From Plantimonas leprariae (GTDB lineage: Bacteria; Pseudomonadota; Alphaproteobacteria; Rhizobiales; Rhizobiaceae), in contig NZ_VZDO01000005.1 in the NCBI RefSeq assembly GCF_008802405.1, positions 1 through 64,000 on the forward strand: DNA of 64,000 nucleotides, in the 5' to 3' direction. Below the pieces are notes generated by a model. It worked only from the letters and a program-made list of their open reading frames with translations, searched no databases and was not told where the DNA came from. Both the position numbers and the translations under genes were made by a program. This document shows positions 32,870 through 41,727 of this stretch, piece by piece. The first letter of the stretch is position 1. Each line of letters opens with the position of its first letter.

Positions 32870-33336
32870 GGGAGACAACCCTCAGCCGCGCGCGCCTCGC
32901 TGCAGCTATATGCTCAGTGTGCCGTTAAGTCATTCCGAAAGAGTTAAATCCGAATTGACTCAAAGAAGTGTAGTTGCAACTGATGGCTGCATCAACGTCG
33001 GTTGAGTTGCGGTCGACATTATAGCTCAGGCTCGCCTTTTGCTTGCATGAAGCAGCAGCAGGAACGACGGGCGAGCATCTCGGGGAATGTGACGGTAACG
33101 GGCTCCCGCTACCATCATGATCTATGATCGCTGCGATGTGCGGCGTGCCCAGATGGGTTCCGTCAGTTTTGTCAGGTTGCCAGTCGGGCGCTTTCGTGAA
33201 TTTTGGCCCTAGCGGCACAGCGCGCTGGCCAGCCGAGCCTAGCGTGCCAACTCGACGCTCGCTTCCCATGCGCTTCCCAAATCCGCATTCCGGGAAGCAG
33301 CATCGCGCTTGAGCGGAGCTAAGCTAATGAAAGAAT
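32870..33336. other. Gene-free stretch at the island's tRNA end
   Basis: The stretch contains the chemoreceptor's upstream region and the right arm-type sites (33261-33299). No frame with a credible start or product is seen. AT-rich boxes around 32925-33030 may hold the receptor promoter, but I cannot assign one. Confidence 0.5.
33261..33299. repeat. Right arm-type integrase sites (GCTTCCCA)
   Basis: Two direct GCTTCCCA copies (33261-33268 and 33272-33279, eleven bases apart) are followed by an inverted GGGAAGCA (33292-33299). The arrangement mirrors 4144-4178; 18 of 19 bases of the paired direct copies agree. Confidence 0.7.
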
Positions 33337-33412
33337 TGGTGCCGCTTGCGTGACTCGAACACGCGACCCCATCATTACGAATGATGTGCTCTACCAACTG
33401 AGCTAAAGCGGC
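33337..33412 (-). tRNA. tRNA-Thr (anticodon CGT)
   Basis: The reverse complement folds as a cloverleaf: acceptor GCCGCTT/AAGCGGC, D arm GCTC-AGTTGGTA-GAGC, anticodon stem CATCA/TGATG with loop TTCGTAA (anticodon CGT), T arm GCGTG-TTCGAGT-CACGC, discriminator A and encoded CCA. Its 3' 45 bases are the island attachment site, and the element restores the full gene. Confidence 0.97.
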
Positions 33413-33569
33413 TTCTCGTGCGACGGAGGGTCGAGCCGTCACCGATGGGGTGCGTCATATCAGAAACAACCGCCTTTTCAAGGCGCGACTTGGCCGCTCG
33501 GCGGCGAACCTCGCGCCCGCCGTTGTCGCGACGTCGTGGGAAGCTTGAAGAAGCCCGGCGGCGCGCGAC

Positions 33570-34388
33570 ATGACGCGAACGATGTCCGACCTCTTTCCGC
33601 CCCGCCCCGAGACCCTGCCGCTTTTCGCGGAAACTCCGCCGGTGCTGGTGCGCGTCATCGACGTCGAGACCGCCGGCCAGCGCCTCGCGGAGGACGCGGT
33701 GATCGAGATCGGCTCCGCCGACCTCGACCTTGGCTCCGGCATGATCAGCAACCCGATGCAGACGCTGGTCGATCCGGCTGGCGTCGAGATCGACCCGCAT
33801 GCGCGCCGCGTCCACCAGATCACCGACGCGATGCTGGTGGGCGCGCCATCGTTCGCCGACGCGGTGCAGCCCTTCGCCGGGGCGCCGTACTACGCGGCGC
33901 AGCGCGCCGAGTTCGACCGCTCGCGCCTGAAGCTGCCGGGCCGCTGGCTGTGCACCTACCGGCTGGCGCTCCGGGCGTTCCCGAGCGTCCGGGCGCACGG
34001 CCTGCAGAGTCTCGTGAAATACGTGCCGCTGGACCTTTCCGACGTCAGGCCGCTGCTCGCCGAACTCCACCCGCATCGCGCGCTCTACGACGCGCTCTGC
34101 ACGGCGGTGCTGCTGCGCGAGATCGCGTGGGTTCTCGCTCCTCGCTGCACCGACCTCGCGGATTTCCTGCTCCGCGCCGAGAAGGTTTCGGCCGAGCCGG
34201 CGCTCCTCGCGAAGTTCCGCTTCGGCCGCCACAAGGGCGTGCCGCTCGCCGAGGTGCCGACGGACTATCTCGAATGGCTCGTCCGGGAGCCGGACATGGA
34301 CGCCGACGCCGCCTTCACCGCGCGTTGGCATCTCGACCACTTGCGTCTGCGCGGGGTGCGGGCCGCGCCGGCGCTTCCCGTGCAGTAG
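33570..34388 (+). CDS. DEDDh 3'-5' exonuclease (DnaQ-like) with DUF3820-like tail
   Basis: The ORF encodes 272 residues. VIDVETAGQRLAEDAVIEIG is exonuclease motif I, AAQRAEFDRS motif II and HRALYDALCTAVLL motif III. The C-terminal RFGRHKGVPLAEVPTDYLEW is a DUF3820-like segment (FG-x-KG-PL--xP-DYL-WL). It likely degrades single-stranded DNA in repair. The ATG at 33582 (MSDLFPP) is an alternative start. It is 12 bases from the ligase gene, so the two may act together. Confidence 0.85.
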   Translation: MTRTMSDLFPPRPETLPLFAETPPVLVRVIDVETAGQRLAEDAVIEIGSADLDLGSGMISNPMQTLVDPAGVEIDPHARRVHQITDAMLVGAPSFADAVQPFAGAPYYAAQRAEFDRSRLKLPGRWLCTYRLALRAFPSVRAHGLQSLVKYVPLDLSDVRPLLAELHPHRALYDALCTAVLLREIAWVLAPRCTDLADFLLRAEKVSAEPALLAKFRFGRHKGVPLAEVPTDYLEWLVREPDMDADAAFTARWHLDHLRLRGVRAAPALPVQ

Positions 34389-34400
34389 GGGCGGCTCCCG

Positions 34401-36062
34401 GTGAAGCGTTTCGCCGAACTCCTCGACCGTCTGGTGCTGACGCCGTCGCGCAACGGCAAGCTGAAGCTGATGACGGACTATTTTCGCGCCGTGCCCGACC
34501 CGGAGCGCGGCTATGCGCTGGCCGCGATCACCGACGGGCTCGACATCCGCTCGGTGAAGCCGGCGATGCTGCGCGCGCTGATGTCGAGCCGGATCGACGA
34601 CGTGCTGTTCGACTATTCCTACGACTATGTCGGCGATCTGGCCGAGGCCATCGCCCTCGTCTGGCCCTCGCCGCACGACGGCGAGGAGCGCGGGCGGAAC
34701 GACGTGCCGACGCTGGCCGAGATCGTCGAGACGCTGAACCGCGCCTCGCGGCTGGAAGGCCCGCGGCTCGTCGAGGAATGGCTGGACCGGCTCGACTCCT
34801 CCGGTCGCTACGCGCTTCTGAAGCTCGTCACCGGCTCGATGCGCATCGGGCTGTCGGCGCGGCTCGCCAAGCAGGCGCTCGCCGATTTCGGCAAGGTCGA
34901 TGTCGCCGAGATCGAGGAACTCTGGCACGGGCTCCAGGCGCCATATCTCGATCTCTTCGCCTGGCTGGAAGGCGAGGCGGGCAAGCCGGTCTCCGCGGCG
35001 CGCTCACCCTTCCGACCGGTGATGCTGTCGCAGCCGCTGGAGCCGCCGGACTACGAGCGGATCACCCGCGAGGAATATGCGGCCGAATGGAAGTGGGACG
35101 GCATCCGCGTCCAGGCGACCTGCGAGAAGGGCACGGCGAAGCTCTATTCGCGCTCCGGCGACGACATATCCAGCGCGTTCCCCGACCTTCTGGAGCACAT
35201 GCGGTTCGAAGGCTCGCTCGACGGCGAGCTCCTCGTCGCGCGCCCCGCGGCGGACAGCGAGCCGCTGGTCGATCCGCATGGCGGTCGGGTTGAGGACGAC
35301 ATCGTGGTCGGCACCTTCTCCGACCTGCAGCAGCGCCTGAACCGCAAGACGGTCTCGGCCGCGGTGATCCGGAAGCATCCCGTGTTCCTGCGCTGCTACG
35401 ACCTCCTTCAGGACGGCGCCGAGGATCTCCGCCCGCTCGCCTTCAAGGCGCGGCGCGAGCGCCTCGACGCTTTCGCGACGCATCTCGACAAGACGCGCTT
35501 CGACGTCTCGCCCTTCGTGCTCTTCGAGACCTTCGAGGACCTGACGCGGCTGCGCGCCGACCCGCCGCACGCGGTGATCGAGGGGCTGATGCTGAAGCGC
35601 TGGGACTCGGCTTACGTACCCGGACGGCCGAAGGGGCCGTGGTTCAAGTGGAAGCAGGACCCGCACGTCATCGATGCCGTGCTGATGTACGCGCAGCGCG
35701 GGCACGGCAAGCGGTCGAGCTTCTATTCCGACTACACGTTCGGCGTCTGGGCGGGGCCGGCCGACGATCCGGCGCTGGTGCCGGTCGGAAAAGCCTATTT
35801 CGGCTTCACCGACGAGGAGCTGAAGCAGCTCGACAAATACGTGCGCGACAACACGGTCGAGCGGTTCGGACCGGTGCGGTCCGTGCGGGCCGATCCCGAC
35901 CACGGGCTCGTCCTCGAGATCGCCTTCGAGGGCCTCCAGCGCTCCGGCCGGCACAAGAGCGGCATCGCGATGCGGTTTCCGCGCGTGTCGCGCCTTCGAT
36001 GGGACAAGCCAGCCTTCGAGGCTGACCGCATCGAGACGCTGGAGGCGATGCTGCCCGCATGA
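34401..36062 (+). CDS. ATP-dependent DNA ligase (cisplatin damage response type)
   Basis: The ORF encodes 553 residues: an N-terminal helical DNA-binding domain (LLDRLVLTPSRNGKLKLMTD), then the nucleotidyltransferase domain with the adenylated lysine in EWKWDGIRVQ (about residue 231). Later motifs are SLDGELLVARP and VIEGLMLKRWDS, then KGPWFKWKQDP. An OB domain ends the protein. Size and order match the ligase family associated with crosslink tolerance in Alphaproteobacteria. GTG is the start, with the expected beginning MKRFAELLDRLV. Confidence 0.93.
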   Translation: MKRFAELLDRLVLTPSRNGKLKLMTDYFRAVPDPERGYALAAITDGLDIRSVKPAMLRALMSSRIDDVLFDYSYDYVGDLAEAIALVWPSPHDGEERGRNDVPTLAEIVETLNRASRLEGPRLVEEWLDRLDSSGRYALLKLVTGSMRIGLSARLAKQALADFGKVDVAEIEELWHGLQAPYLDLFAWLEGEAGKPVSAARSPFRPVMLSQPLEPPDYERITREEYAAEWKWDGIRVQATCEKGTAKLYSRSGDDISSAFPDLLEHMRFEGSLDGELLVARPAADSEPLVDPHGGRVEDDIVVGTFSDLQQRLNRKTVSAAVIRKHPVFLRCYDLLQDGAEDLRPLAFKARRERLDAFATHLDKTRFDVSPFVLFETFEDLTRLRADPPHAVIEGLMLKRWDSAYVPGRPKGPWFKWKQDPHVIDAVLMYAQRGHGKRSSFYSDYTFGVWAGPADDPALVPVGKAYFGFTDEELKQLDKYVRDNTVERFGPVRSVRADPDHGLVLEIAFEGLQRSGRHKSGIAMRFPRVSRLRWDKPAFEADRIETLEAMLPA

Positions 36063-36132
36063 TCGGCTTGCGGGCTCGCGCGCACGCCCTTACCTGTTCC
36101 TCCGAAGGGCGCGAACGGGGCAGGCGGCACGG

Positions 36133-36402
36133 ATGAGCGATCGGGTATCGGATTTCCTCGGAGGCTCGCCGCTCGGCGTCCTCGTGCGGCTCGTGGTGAT
36201 CTCGCTCCTCGTCGGCGTGCTTCTGTCCTGGCTCGGCTGGACGCCGCGCGAGATCCTGTTCTGGATCGAGGGAAGCTTCCGCGACGTATGGCGCACGCTG
36301 TTCGGCTCGCTCGACAGCGTGGTGAACTACTTCCTGCTCGGCGCCGCGATCGTCTTCCCGCTGTTTCTCCTGTCGCGTCTGCTGAAGTCCGGGCGACGCT
36401 AG
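36133..36402 (+). CDS. DUF6460 inner-membrane protein
   Basis: The ORF encodes 89 residues with the family start FLGGSPLGVLVRLVVISLLV and a second helix FLLGAAIVFPLFLLSRLLK. The function is unknown. It lies between the ligase and the phosphate transporter. Confidence 0.72.
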   Translation: MSDRVSDFLGGSPLGVLVRLVVISLLVGVLLSWLGWTPREILFWIEGSFRDVWRTLFGSLDSVVNYFLLGAAIVFPLFLLSRLLKSGRR

Positions 36403-36494
36403 CCGACCCTGTTCGCCGATCGGCGCCCGACGTCGAGCTGTCATACGAGATCGATAGGCTCCCGCCCTGCAACTGCGAGTTCGGGAGCGCGGCG

Positions 36495-38108
36495 ATGACG
36501 GCACTTGCGGACGGCGAGCGGATCGCCGGCGAACGGCGCGGCCCGGACCTCGACCGGGGTCTCGGCGCCGGAGGGCGGTGGGGCTTCGTCGTCGCGATCC
36601 TCGCGGCCGTCGTCTACGTCGCCTGGAGCATCTGGGCGGACGTCGCTCAGTCGGGCGCCGAGCCGACGACCTATACGCCCTTCGCCCTCCTGTTCGTGGC
36701 GCTGCTGATCGCGCTCGGCTTCGAGTTCGTCAACGGCTTCCACGACACGGCGAACGCGGTGGCGACGGTGATCTACACCCACTCGCTGCCGGCCCACGTC
36801 GCCGTGGTCTGGTCCGGCTGCTTCAACTTCCTCGGCGTCGTCCTGTCGAGCGGCGCGGTCGCCTTCTCGATCGTCTCGCTCTTGCCGGTGGAGCTGATTC
36901 TCAGGGTCGGCTCGGATGCCGGCTTCGCGATGGTCTTCGCGCTGCTCATCTCCGCGATCGTCTGGAACCTCGCGACCTGGTCGCTCGGCCTGCCGTCCTC
37001 GTCGTCCCATACGCTGATCGGCTCGATCATCGGCGTCGGCTTCACCAATGCGCTGATCAGCGGCCACGGCGGCACGGCCGGCGTCGAATGGAGCGAGGCG
37101 ATCAAGATCGGCTGGTCGCTGCTGCTCTCGCCGCTGCTCGGCTTCGGGCTCGCGGCGCTGCTCTTCGCGGCGATGCGGCTCGTCGTGCGCAACGAGGCGC
37201 TCTACCGCGAGCCGAAGGGCAGCCAACCGCCGCCGCCCTGGAATCGCGGCCTACTGATCTTCACCTGCACCGGCGTCAGCTTCCTGCACGGCTCCAACGA
37301 CGGGCAGAAGGGCATGGGCCTCATCATGCTGATCCTGATCGGCACGGTGCCGACCGCCTACGCGCTGAACAAGGCGGTGCCCGCGAGCTATACCGCCGAG
37401 TTCCATTCCAACTCGTCCGCGGCGGCCGAGGTGTTCGAACGTCACGCGAACGGTGCGCCGGCGCCGGCCGACCCGGCGGGCGCGATCACCCACTTCATCT
37501 CGGAGAAGACGCTTAGCCCCGACACCGTGCCGGCGCTCGCCGTCTTCGTGCGCAACATCGACGGCGAGGTCGGTCGCTACGGCTCGCTGCAGGCGGTGCC
37601 GGCGCAGGCGACCAAGAACGTGCGCAACGAGATGTACCTCGCCTCCGAGGCGATCAAGCGCCTCTCTCAGGAGAAGGCCGGCGGCTTCTCGCCGGACGAG
37701 ACGAAGACGCTCGCCGCCTACAAGGGCTCGCTCGATGCCGGAACGCGCTTCATCCCGACCTGGGTCAAGGTCGCGGTGGCCTTCGCGCTCGGCCTCGGCA
37801 CGATGATCGGCTGGAAGCGGATCGTGGTGACGGTCGGCGAGAAGATCGGCAAGTCGCACCTGACCTACGGCCAGGGCGCGTCCGCCGAACTCGTCGCCAT
37901 GGCGACGATCGGCCTCGCCGACGGCTACGGCCTGCCGGTCTCGACGACGCACGTCCTGTCGTCCGGCGTCGCCGGTACGATGGTTGCCAACGGCTCGGGC
38001 CTCCAGATGTCGACGGTGCGCAATCTCGCCGCCGCCTGGATTCTCACTTTGCCGGCTTCGATGTTCATCGCCGGGCTGCTTTACTTCATCTTCGTCCACC
38101 TGTTCTGA
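36495..38108 (+). CDS. pit: Inorganic phosphate transporter, PiT family
   Basis: The ORF encodes 537 residues of a membrane symporter for metal-phosphate with protons. The PiT signatures are LGFEFVNGFHDTANAVATVI in the N half and ADGYGLPVSTTHVLSSGVAG in the C half, plus SLGLPSSSSHTLIGSIIGVG. A large hydrophilic insert (about residues 300-430) separates the halves. A single CTGTCAT half-site occurs at 36438-36444, 51 bases upstream. It begins the phosphate cluster. Confidence 0.93.
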   Translation: MTALADGERIAGERRGPDLDRGLGAGGRWGFVVAILAAVVYVAWSIWADVAQSGAEPTTYTPFALLFVALLIALGFEFVNGFHDTANAVATVIYTHSLPAHVAVVWSGCFNFLGVVLSSGAVAFSIVSLLPVELILRVGSDAGFAMVFALLISAIVWNLATWSLGLPSSSSHTLIGSIIGVGFTNALISGHGGTAGVEWSEAIKIGWSLLLSPLLGFGLAALLFAAMRLVVRNEALYREPKGSQPPPPWNRGLLIFTCTGVSFLHGSNDGQKGMGLIMLILIGTVPTAYALNKAVPASYTAEFHSNSSAAAEVFERHANGAPAPADPAGAITHFISEKTLSPDTVPALAVFVRNIDGEVGRYGSLQAVPAQATKNVRNEMYLASEAIKRLSQEKAGGFSPDETKTLAAYKGSLDAGTRFIPTWVKVAVAFALGLGTMIGWKRIVVTVGEKIGKSHLTYGQGASAELVAMATIGLADGYGLPVSTTHVLSSGVAGTMVANGSGLQMSTVRNLAAAWILTLPASMFIAGLLYFIFVHLF

Positions 38109-38144
38109 ACGATGGCGTCGCGACCTGACGGGGAATCGAGTGTC

Positions 38145-39371
38145 ATGCGCAGCATAGCGAGCGCTCTTCCGCTCGGCGTCGCCGCCGTGCTTGTGGCATC
38201 GGCGGCGCTCGCCCAGCAGCCGGTGATCAGCGGCGCCACGCCGCTGAAGCCCTCGGTCGAGAAGAACCCGCTGCGCTTCGGCACGGACGAGGCCTATGTC
38301 AGCATCGCGCCGTTCTTCCAGTTCGAGCCGGGCCACATCTCGTCCTCGCCGAACGAGATCCTCGACAATGTGGACGACACCGACGCCTGGTTCCGCCGGG
38401 CGCGCCTCTACATCGATTTCGGCCTCTACGATTTCGGCGGCCGCTACGCCGCCGATTTCGGCGGCGACAGCGGGCCGGACACGATCTACGCTTACCTCGA
38501 CTGGAACTTCAACAAGAACGGCACGATCCAGGTCGGGCAGCAGGAGAACCAGTTCTCCATGCAGTCGCTGATCGGCAGCCGGTCGGCGCTGTTCAACGAG
38601 AACGGCACCAACGCCACGCTGCAGCCGCAGGCGGCGGTCGGCGCCGCGCTGTTCTACGGGCAGGAGAACTACAGCCTCGGGGCGGGGGTGTTCGGGGCGG
38701 ACATCAACGATGAGCAGCCGTTGGGCGAAGGCACCACCGTTTCGGCGCGGGCCACCTACGCGCCGCTCTACGGGCCGGACGCGTCGATCCATCTGGGCGC
38801 CGCGCTCAGCGCCTCGTTCGACACCGGGATCCCCCGGTCGTTCTCGGGCTCGAACGGCACGGCGTTGTTCGAGGTGTCGCCGATCACGACGGGCGCCTAC
38901 AACGACGTCGACGACTACCTCGCGGCGAACCTCGAATTCGGCGCGGCGGTCGGGCGCTTCACGGTGCAGAGCGAGTACACGTTCGGAGAAGTCGAGGACG
39001 GCCAGCGCGACGAAGCCTTCCTGCACGGCGGCTATCTCGGCATCCTCGCCTTCCTCACCGAGGATCACCGCGACTACGACGGCAAGTACGGCATCTTCAA
39101 GCGCGTGAAGCCGAAGGACCCGATCACGAAGGGCGGCGGGTTCGGCGCGCTGGAGATCGGCGGCCGGCTCGACTACCTCGACCTGTCGGAGGCGAGCGAC
39201 GCGGCGGCCGACGCGTCCGGCCGGCAGATCGGCGGCACCGGCATCGTCAACTGGTATCTCAACGACAAGCTGCGCCTTTCCGCCAGCGACACCTATACCG
39301 CCGTCGTCGACGGCCCGAACGACGGCGACGAGATCAACACCGCGATCTTCCGCGTCTGGTTCGTCTACTGA
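38145..39371 (+). CDS. Phosphate-selective porin (OprO/OprP-like)
   Basis: The ORF encodes 408 residues. Signal peptide MRSIASALPLGVAAVLVASA-ALAQ, then porin P features: FFQFEPGHISSSPNEILDNV, DAWFRRARLYIDFGLYDFGG, YLDWNFNKNGTIQVGQQENQ, and C-terminal aromatic strand FRVWFVY. It is expected to pass phosphate or polyphosphate across the outer membrane. It starts 36 bases after the PiT gene, which supports joint phosphate uptake. Confidence 0.88.
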   Translation: MRSIASALPLGVAAVLVASAALAQQPVISGATPLKPSVEKNPLRFGTDEAYVSIAPFFQFEPGHISSSPNEILDNVDDTDAWFRRARLYIDFGLYDFGGRYAADFGGDSGPDTIYAYLDWNFNKNGTIQVGQQENQFSMQSLIGSRSALFNENGTNATLQPQAAVGAALFYGQENYSLGAGVFGADINDEQPLGEGTTVSARATYAPLYGPDASIHLGAALSASFDTGIPRSFSGSNGTALFEVSPITTGAYNDVDDYLAANLEFGAAVGRFTVQSEYTFGEVEDGQRDEAFLHGGYLGILAFLTEDHRDYDGKYGIFKRVKPKDPITKGGGFGALEIGGRLDYLDLSEASDAAADASGRQIGGTGIVNWYLNDKLRLSASDTYTAVVDGPNDGDEINTAIFRVWFVY

Positions 39372-39481
39372 GGCGCAAGCGCCGCCCGGACTGTCATCGA
39401 AGCTTCGCGCGAGCTCGCTAAGCGGTTCCCGGCGCCCCGCGATCCCGGCGGGGCGGCGTCCAGGCCGCGGAGAACCGCCCC

Positions 39482-40819
39482 ATGCTACCGAAGACCCTCG
39501 GCGCCCTCGCGCTCGCCGCCGTCCTCACCACGCCCGCCGCGGCGGCCCCCGTGAAGATCGACTTCTGGTTCGGCAATTCGGGCGACATCGCCAAGCGCGT
39601 CCAGGAACAATGCGACCGCTTCAACAAGAGCCAAGGCGACTACGAGGTCGTCTGCACCAGCCAAGGCTCCTACGACGCCTCGCTGCAGAACACGATCGCC
39701 GCCTTCCGCGCCGGCCAGCAGCCGACCATCGCGCAGGTTTCCGACGTCGGCACGCTCGACATCATGCTGTCCGGCGCCTTCTACCCGGCGAACAAGCTGA
39801 TGAAGGACTACGGCTTCCAGATCGACTGGAACGACTACTTCCCCGGCATCGCCAGCTACTACGCGACGTCGAAGGGCGAGATGTACTCCTTCCCCTTCAA
39901 CTCCTCGACGGCGCTCCTCTACTGGAACAAGGACGCCTACGCGAAGATCGGCAAGGACCACGGTCCCGCGACCTGGGAAGAGGCGGCCGCCGACTTCAAG
40001 GCGCTGAAGGAGGCGGGCTACGCCTGTCCGCTCGGCTTCGACATCTCGCGCAACGAGGTCTGGCAGTTCGAGGAGCAGTTCCTTGCCGTCCACGGCGAGC
40101 CGAACGCCACCATGAACAACGGCTACGACGGCCTCGGCGCCGAGATGGTGTTCAACAAGGGCAAATGGGTCCGCTTCGTGAAGGACCTGAAGGGCTGGTA
40201 CGACGCCGGCTACGCCGTCATCAAGTCGAAGGACACCGGCCAGGACTTCGTCGCGGCCTTCGCGGCCGGCGACTGCCAGACGATCCTCACCTCCGTCGGC
40301 GACCACGGCACGATCGGCCGCACCGCCAAGCCCGGCATGAACTGGGACGTCGCGATGCTGCCGGTCTACGAGGGCACGGAGCGCAAGAACTCGGTCGTCG
40401 GCGGCGCGACGCTCTGGGTGCTCGCCGGCAAGTCCGATGCCGAATACAAGGGCGCGGCGACCTTCTTCCAGTTCCTTGCCAAGCCGGAGGAAGCGCTGAC
40501 CTGGTCCACCGTCACCGGCTACATCCCGGTGCGCAAATCCGGCTACGATTACCTCCAGAAGGAAGGCTTCTACGCGAAGGCTCCCTACAAGGGCCGGGAG
40601 CTCGCGATCCAGAGCCTGTCCTACACGCCCCCCAGCCCGGTGACCCGCGGCAACCGCCTCGGCGGCCTGCTGCAGATCCGCCAGGAGATCGCCAACGGCC
40701 TGCAGCAGATCATGATCCAGAACGCCGACGTCCAGACCGCCCTGGACGGCGCGGCCGAGCGTTCGAACGCGATCCTCCGCCGCTTCGAGCGGACCTACGA
40801 GGGCAAGCAACTGCCGTAA
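39482..40819 (+). CDS. ugpB: Glycerol-3-phosphate ABC transporter, substrate-binding protein
   Basis: The ORF encodes 445 residues. A signal peptide (MLPKTLGALALAAVLTTPAA) is followed by the family-1 solute-binding fold: IDFWFGNSGDIAKRVQEQCD, MYSFPFNSSTALLYWNKDAY, LGFDISRNEVWQFEEQFLAV and TPPSPVTRGNRLGGLLQIRQ. These are UgpB hallmarks for binding sn-glycerol-3-phosphate in the periplasm. It heads ugpBAEC, a typical PhoB-activated operon. A CTGTCAT half-site lies at 39391-39397. Confidence 0.95.
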   Translation: MLPKTLGALALAAVLTTPAAAAPVKIDFWFGNSGDIAKRVQEQCDRFNKSQGDYEVVCTSQGSYDASLQNTIAAFRAGQQPTIAQVSDVGTLDIMLSGAFYPANKLMKDYGFQIDWNDYFPGIASYYATSKGEMYSFPFNSSTALLYWNKDAYAKIGKDHGPATWEEAAADFKALKEAGYACPLGFDISRNEVWQFEEQFLAVHGEPNATMNNGYDGLGAEMVFNKGKWVRFVKDLKGWYDAGYAVIKSKDTGQDFVAAFAAGDCQTILTSVGDHGTIGRTAKPGMNWDVAMLPVYEGTERKNSVVGGATLWVLAGKSDAEYKGAATFFQFLAKPEEALTWSTVTGYIPVRKSGYDYLQKEGFYAKAPYKGRELAIQSLSYTPPSPVTRGNRLGGLLQIRQEIANGLQQIMIQNADVQTALDGAAERSNAILRRFERTYEGKQLP

Positions 40820-40836
40820 GGCGGGAGCTTTCCGCC

Positions 40837-41721
40837 TTGGAAAAGCGCGCGACCTTCTCCTCGACGGGCGTCGGCCTTCTCTTCGCCGCGCCCGTTCTCC
40901 TGCTGATCTTCGTCTTCTTCTACTGGCCGTCGGCCCAGGCGCTCTACTGGGCGCTGACGCTGGAGCAGCCGTGGGGCGGCGGCAACGCCTGGGTGGGTAT
41001 CGCCAACTTCGAAGCGCTGTTCCGCGACGCCGCCTACTGGAACTCGATCGCGCGCAGCCTCGTCTTCGCGCTCGCCTCCACCGGCATCGCGATGGCAGTG
41101 TCGCTCATGCTCGCGCTCTTCGTCGACCGCGAGCTCCGCGGCTCGCGCTTCTACCGCTCGGTCCTGATCTGGCCCTATGCGATGGTCGCGCCGGCCGTCG
41201 GCCTCGCCTTCCGCTTCATCACCGGGCCGGAGGCGGGGCTGCTGGCGGTGCTGAACCGCATCGAGCCCGGCTTCTGGAATCCGACGCTGAACGGCAACCA
41301 CGCGATGATCGCGATCATCGCCGCCTTCGCCTGGAAGTATGTCGGCTACAACCTGATCTTCTTCGTCGCCGCGCTGCAGTCGATCCCGCGCTCCCTGATC
41401 GAGGCCGCCGCGATGGATGGCGCGGGACCGGGGCGGCGGATGCGCGACCTACAACTGCCGCTCCTGACCCCGACGCTGTTCTTCCTGCTGGTGATCAACA
41501 TCACCGAGAGCTTCCAGGACTCCTTCGGCATCGTCGACATCATGACGGCCGGCGGCCCGGCCCGCTCGACGGAGCTGATGGTCTACAAGATCTATTTCGA
41601 CGGCTTCCGCGGCCTCGACTATTCCGGCGCCGCCGCCCAGAGCATCGTGCTGATGGCGCTCGTGATGGTGCTCACCGTCGTCCAGTTCCGCTTCGTCGAG
41701 CGGCGCGTGCACTACCGGTAG
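40837..41721 (+). CDS. ugpA: Glycerol-3-phosphate ABC transporter permease
   Basis: The ORF encodes 294 residues with six membrane segments. The permease coupling loop reads EAAAMDGAGPGRRMRDLQLP. The TTG at 40837 gives (M)EKRATFSSTGVG, which matches UgpA beginnings; GGGAG lies about 11 bases upstream. It is 17 bases from ugpB and six bases from ugpE. Confidence 0.95.
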   Translation: MEKRATFSSTGVGLLFAAPVLLLIFVFFYWPSAQALYWALTLEQPWGGGNAWVGIANFEALFRDAAYWNSIARSLVFALASTGIAMAVSLMLALFVDRELRGSRFYRSVLIWPYAMVAPAVGLAFRFITGPEAGLLAVLNRIEPGFWNPTLNGNHAMIAIIAAFAWKYVGYNLIFFVAALQSIPRSLIEAAAMDGAGPGRRMRDLQLPLLTPTLFFLLVINITESFQDSFGIVDIMTAGGPARSTELMVYKIYFDGFRGLDYSGAAAQSIVLMALVMVLTVVQFRFVERRVHYR

Positions 41722-41727
41722 GGCGAA

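Larger units (their letters stand above)
3993..33381. mobile_element. Island 2: 29.4-kb integrative element at tRNA-Thr(CGT)
   Basis: The element is bounded by 45-base direct repeats of the tRNA 3' end. It has a complete P4-type integrase at the distal end and matching GCTTCCCA arm-type sites inside both ends. Contents are an AlpA-like regulator, ATPase fragments with iteron-like repeats, phage virion-type proteins and many small unknown genes. Regulators of the XRE, MerR and MarR families, a PspA operon, YedK, thermonuclease and a chemoreceptor are also present. No capsid, portal or large terminase gene is visible, so it is a decayed prophage, phage satellite or mosaic island. Confidence 0.9.

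Noticed and set aside
33536-35293. 585-residue plus-strand frame over the exonuclease and ligase
   Set aside because: It is a shifted frame of two recognised genes, with Arg/Ala-rich composition.
37251-39068. 605-residue minus-strand frame over pit and porin
   Set aside because: It is antisense to well-supported genes and dominated by Arg, Asp and His from codon bias.
39391-39397. Complete Pho box before ugpB
   Set aside because: Only one CTGTCAT unit is present and the second unit (GCTTCGC) does not fit, so I mention it only as a half-site.
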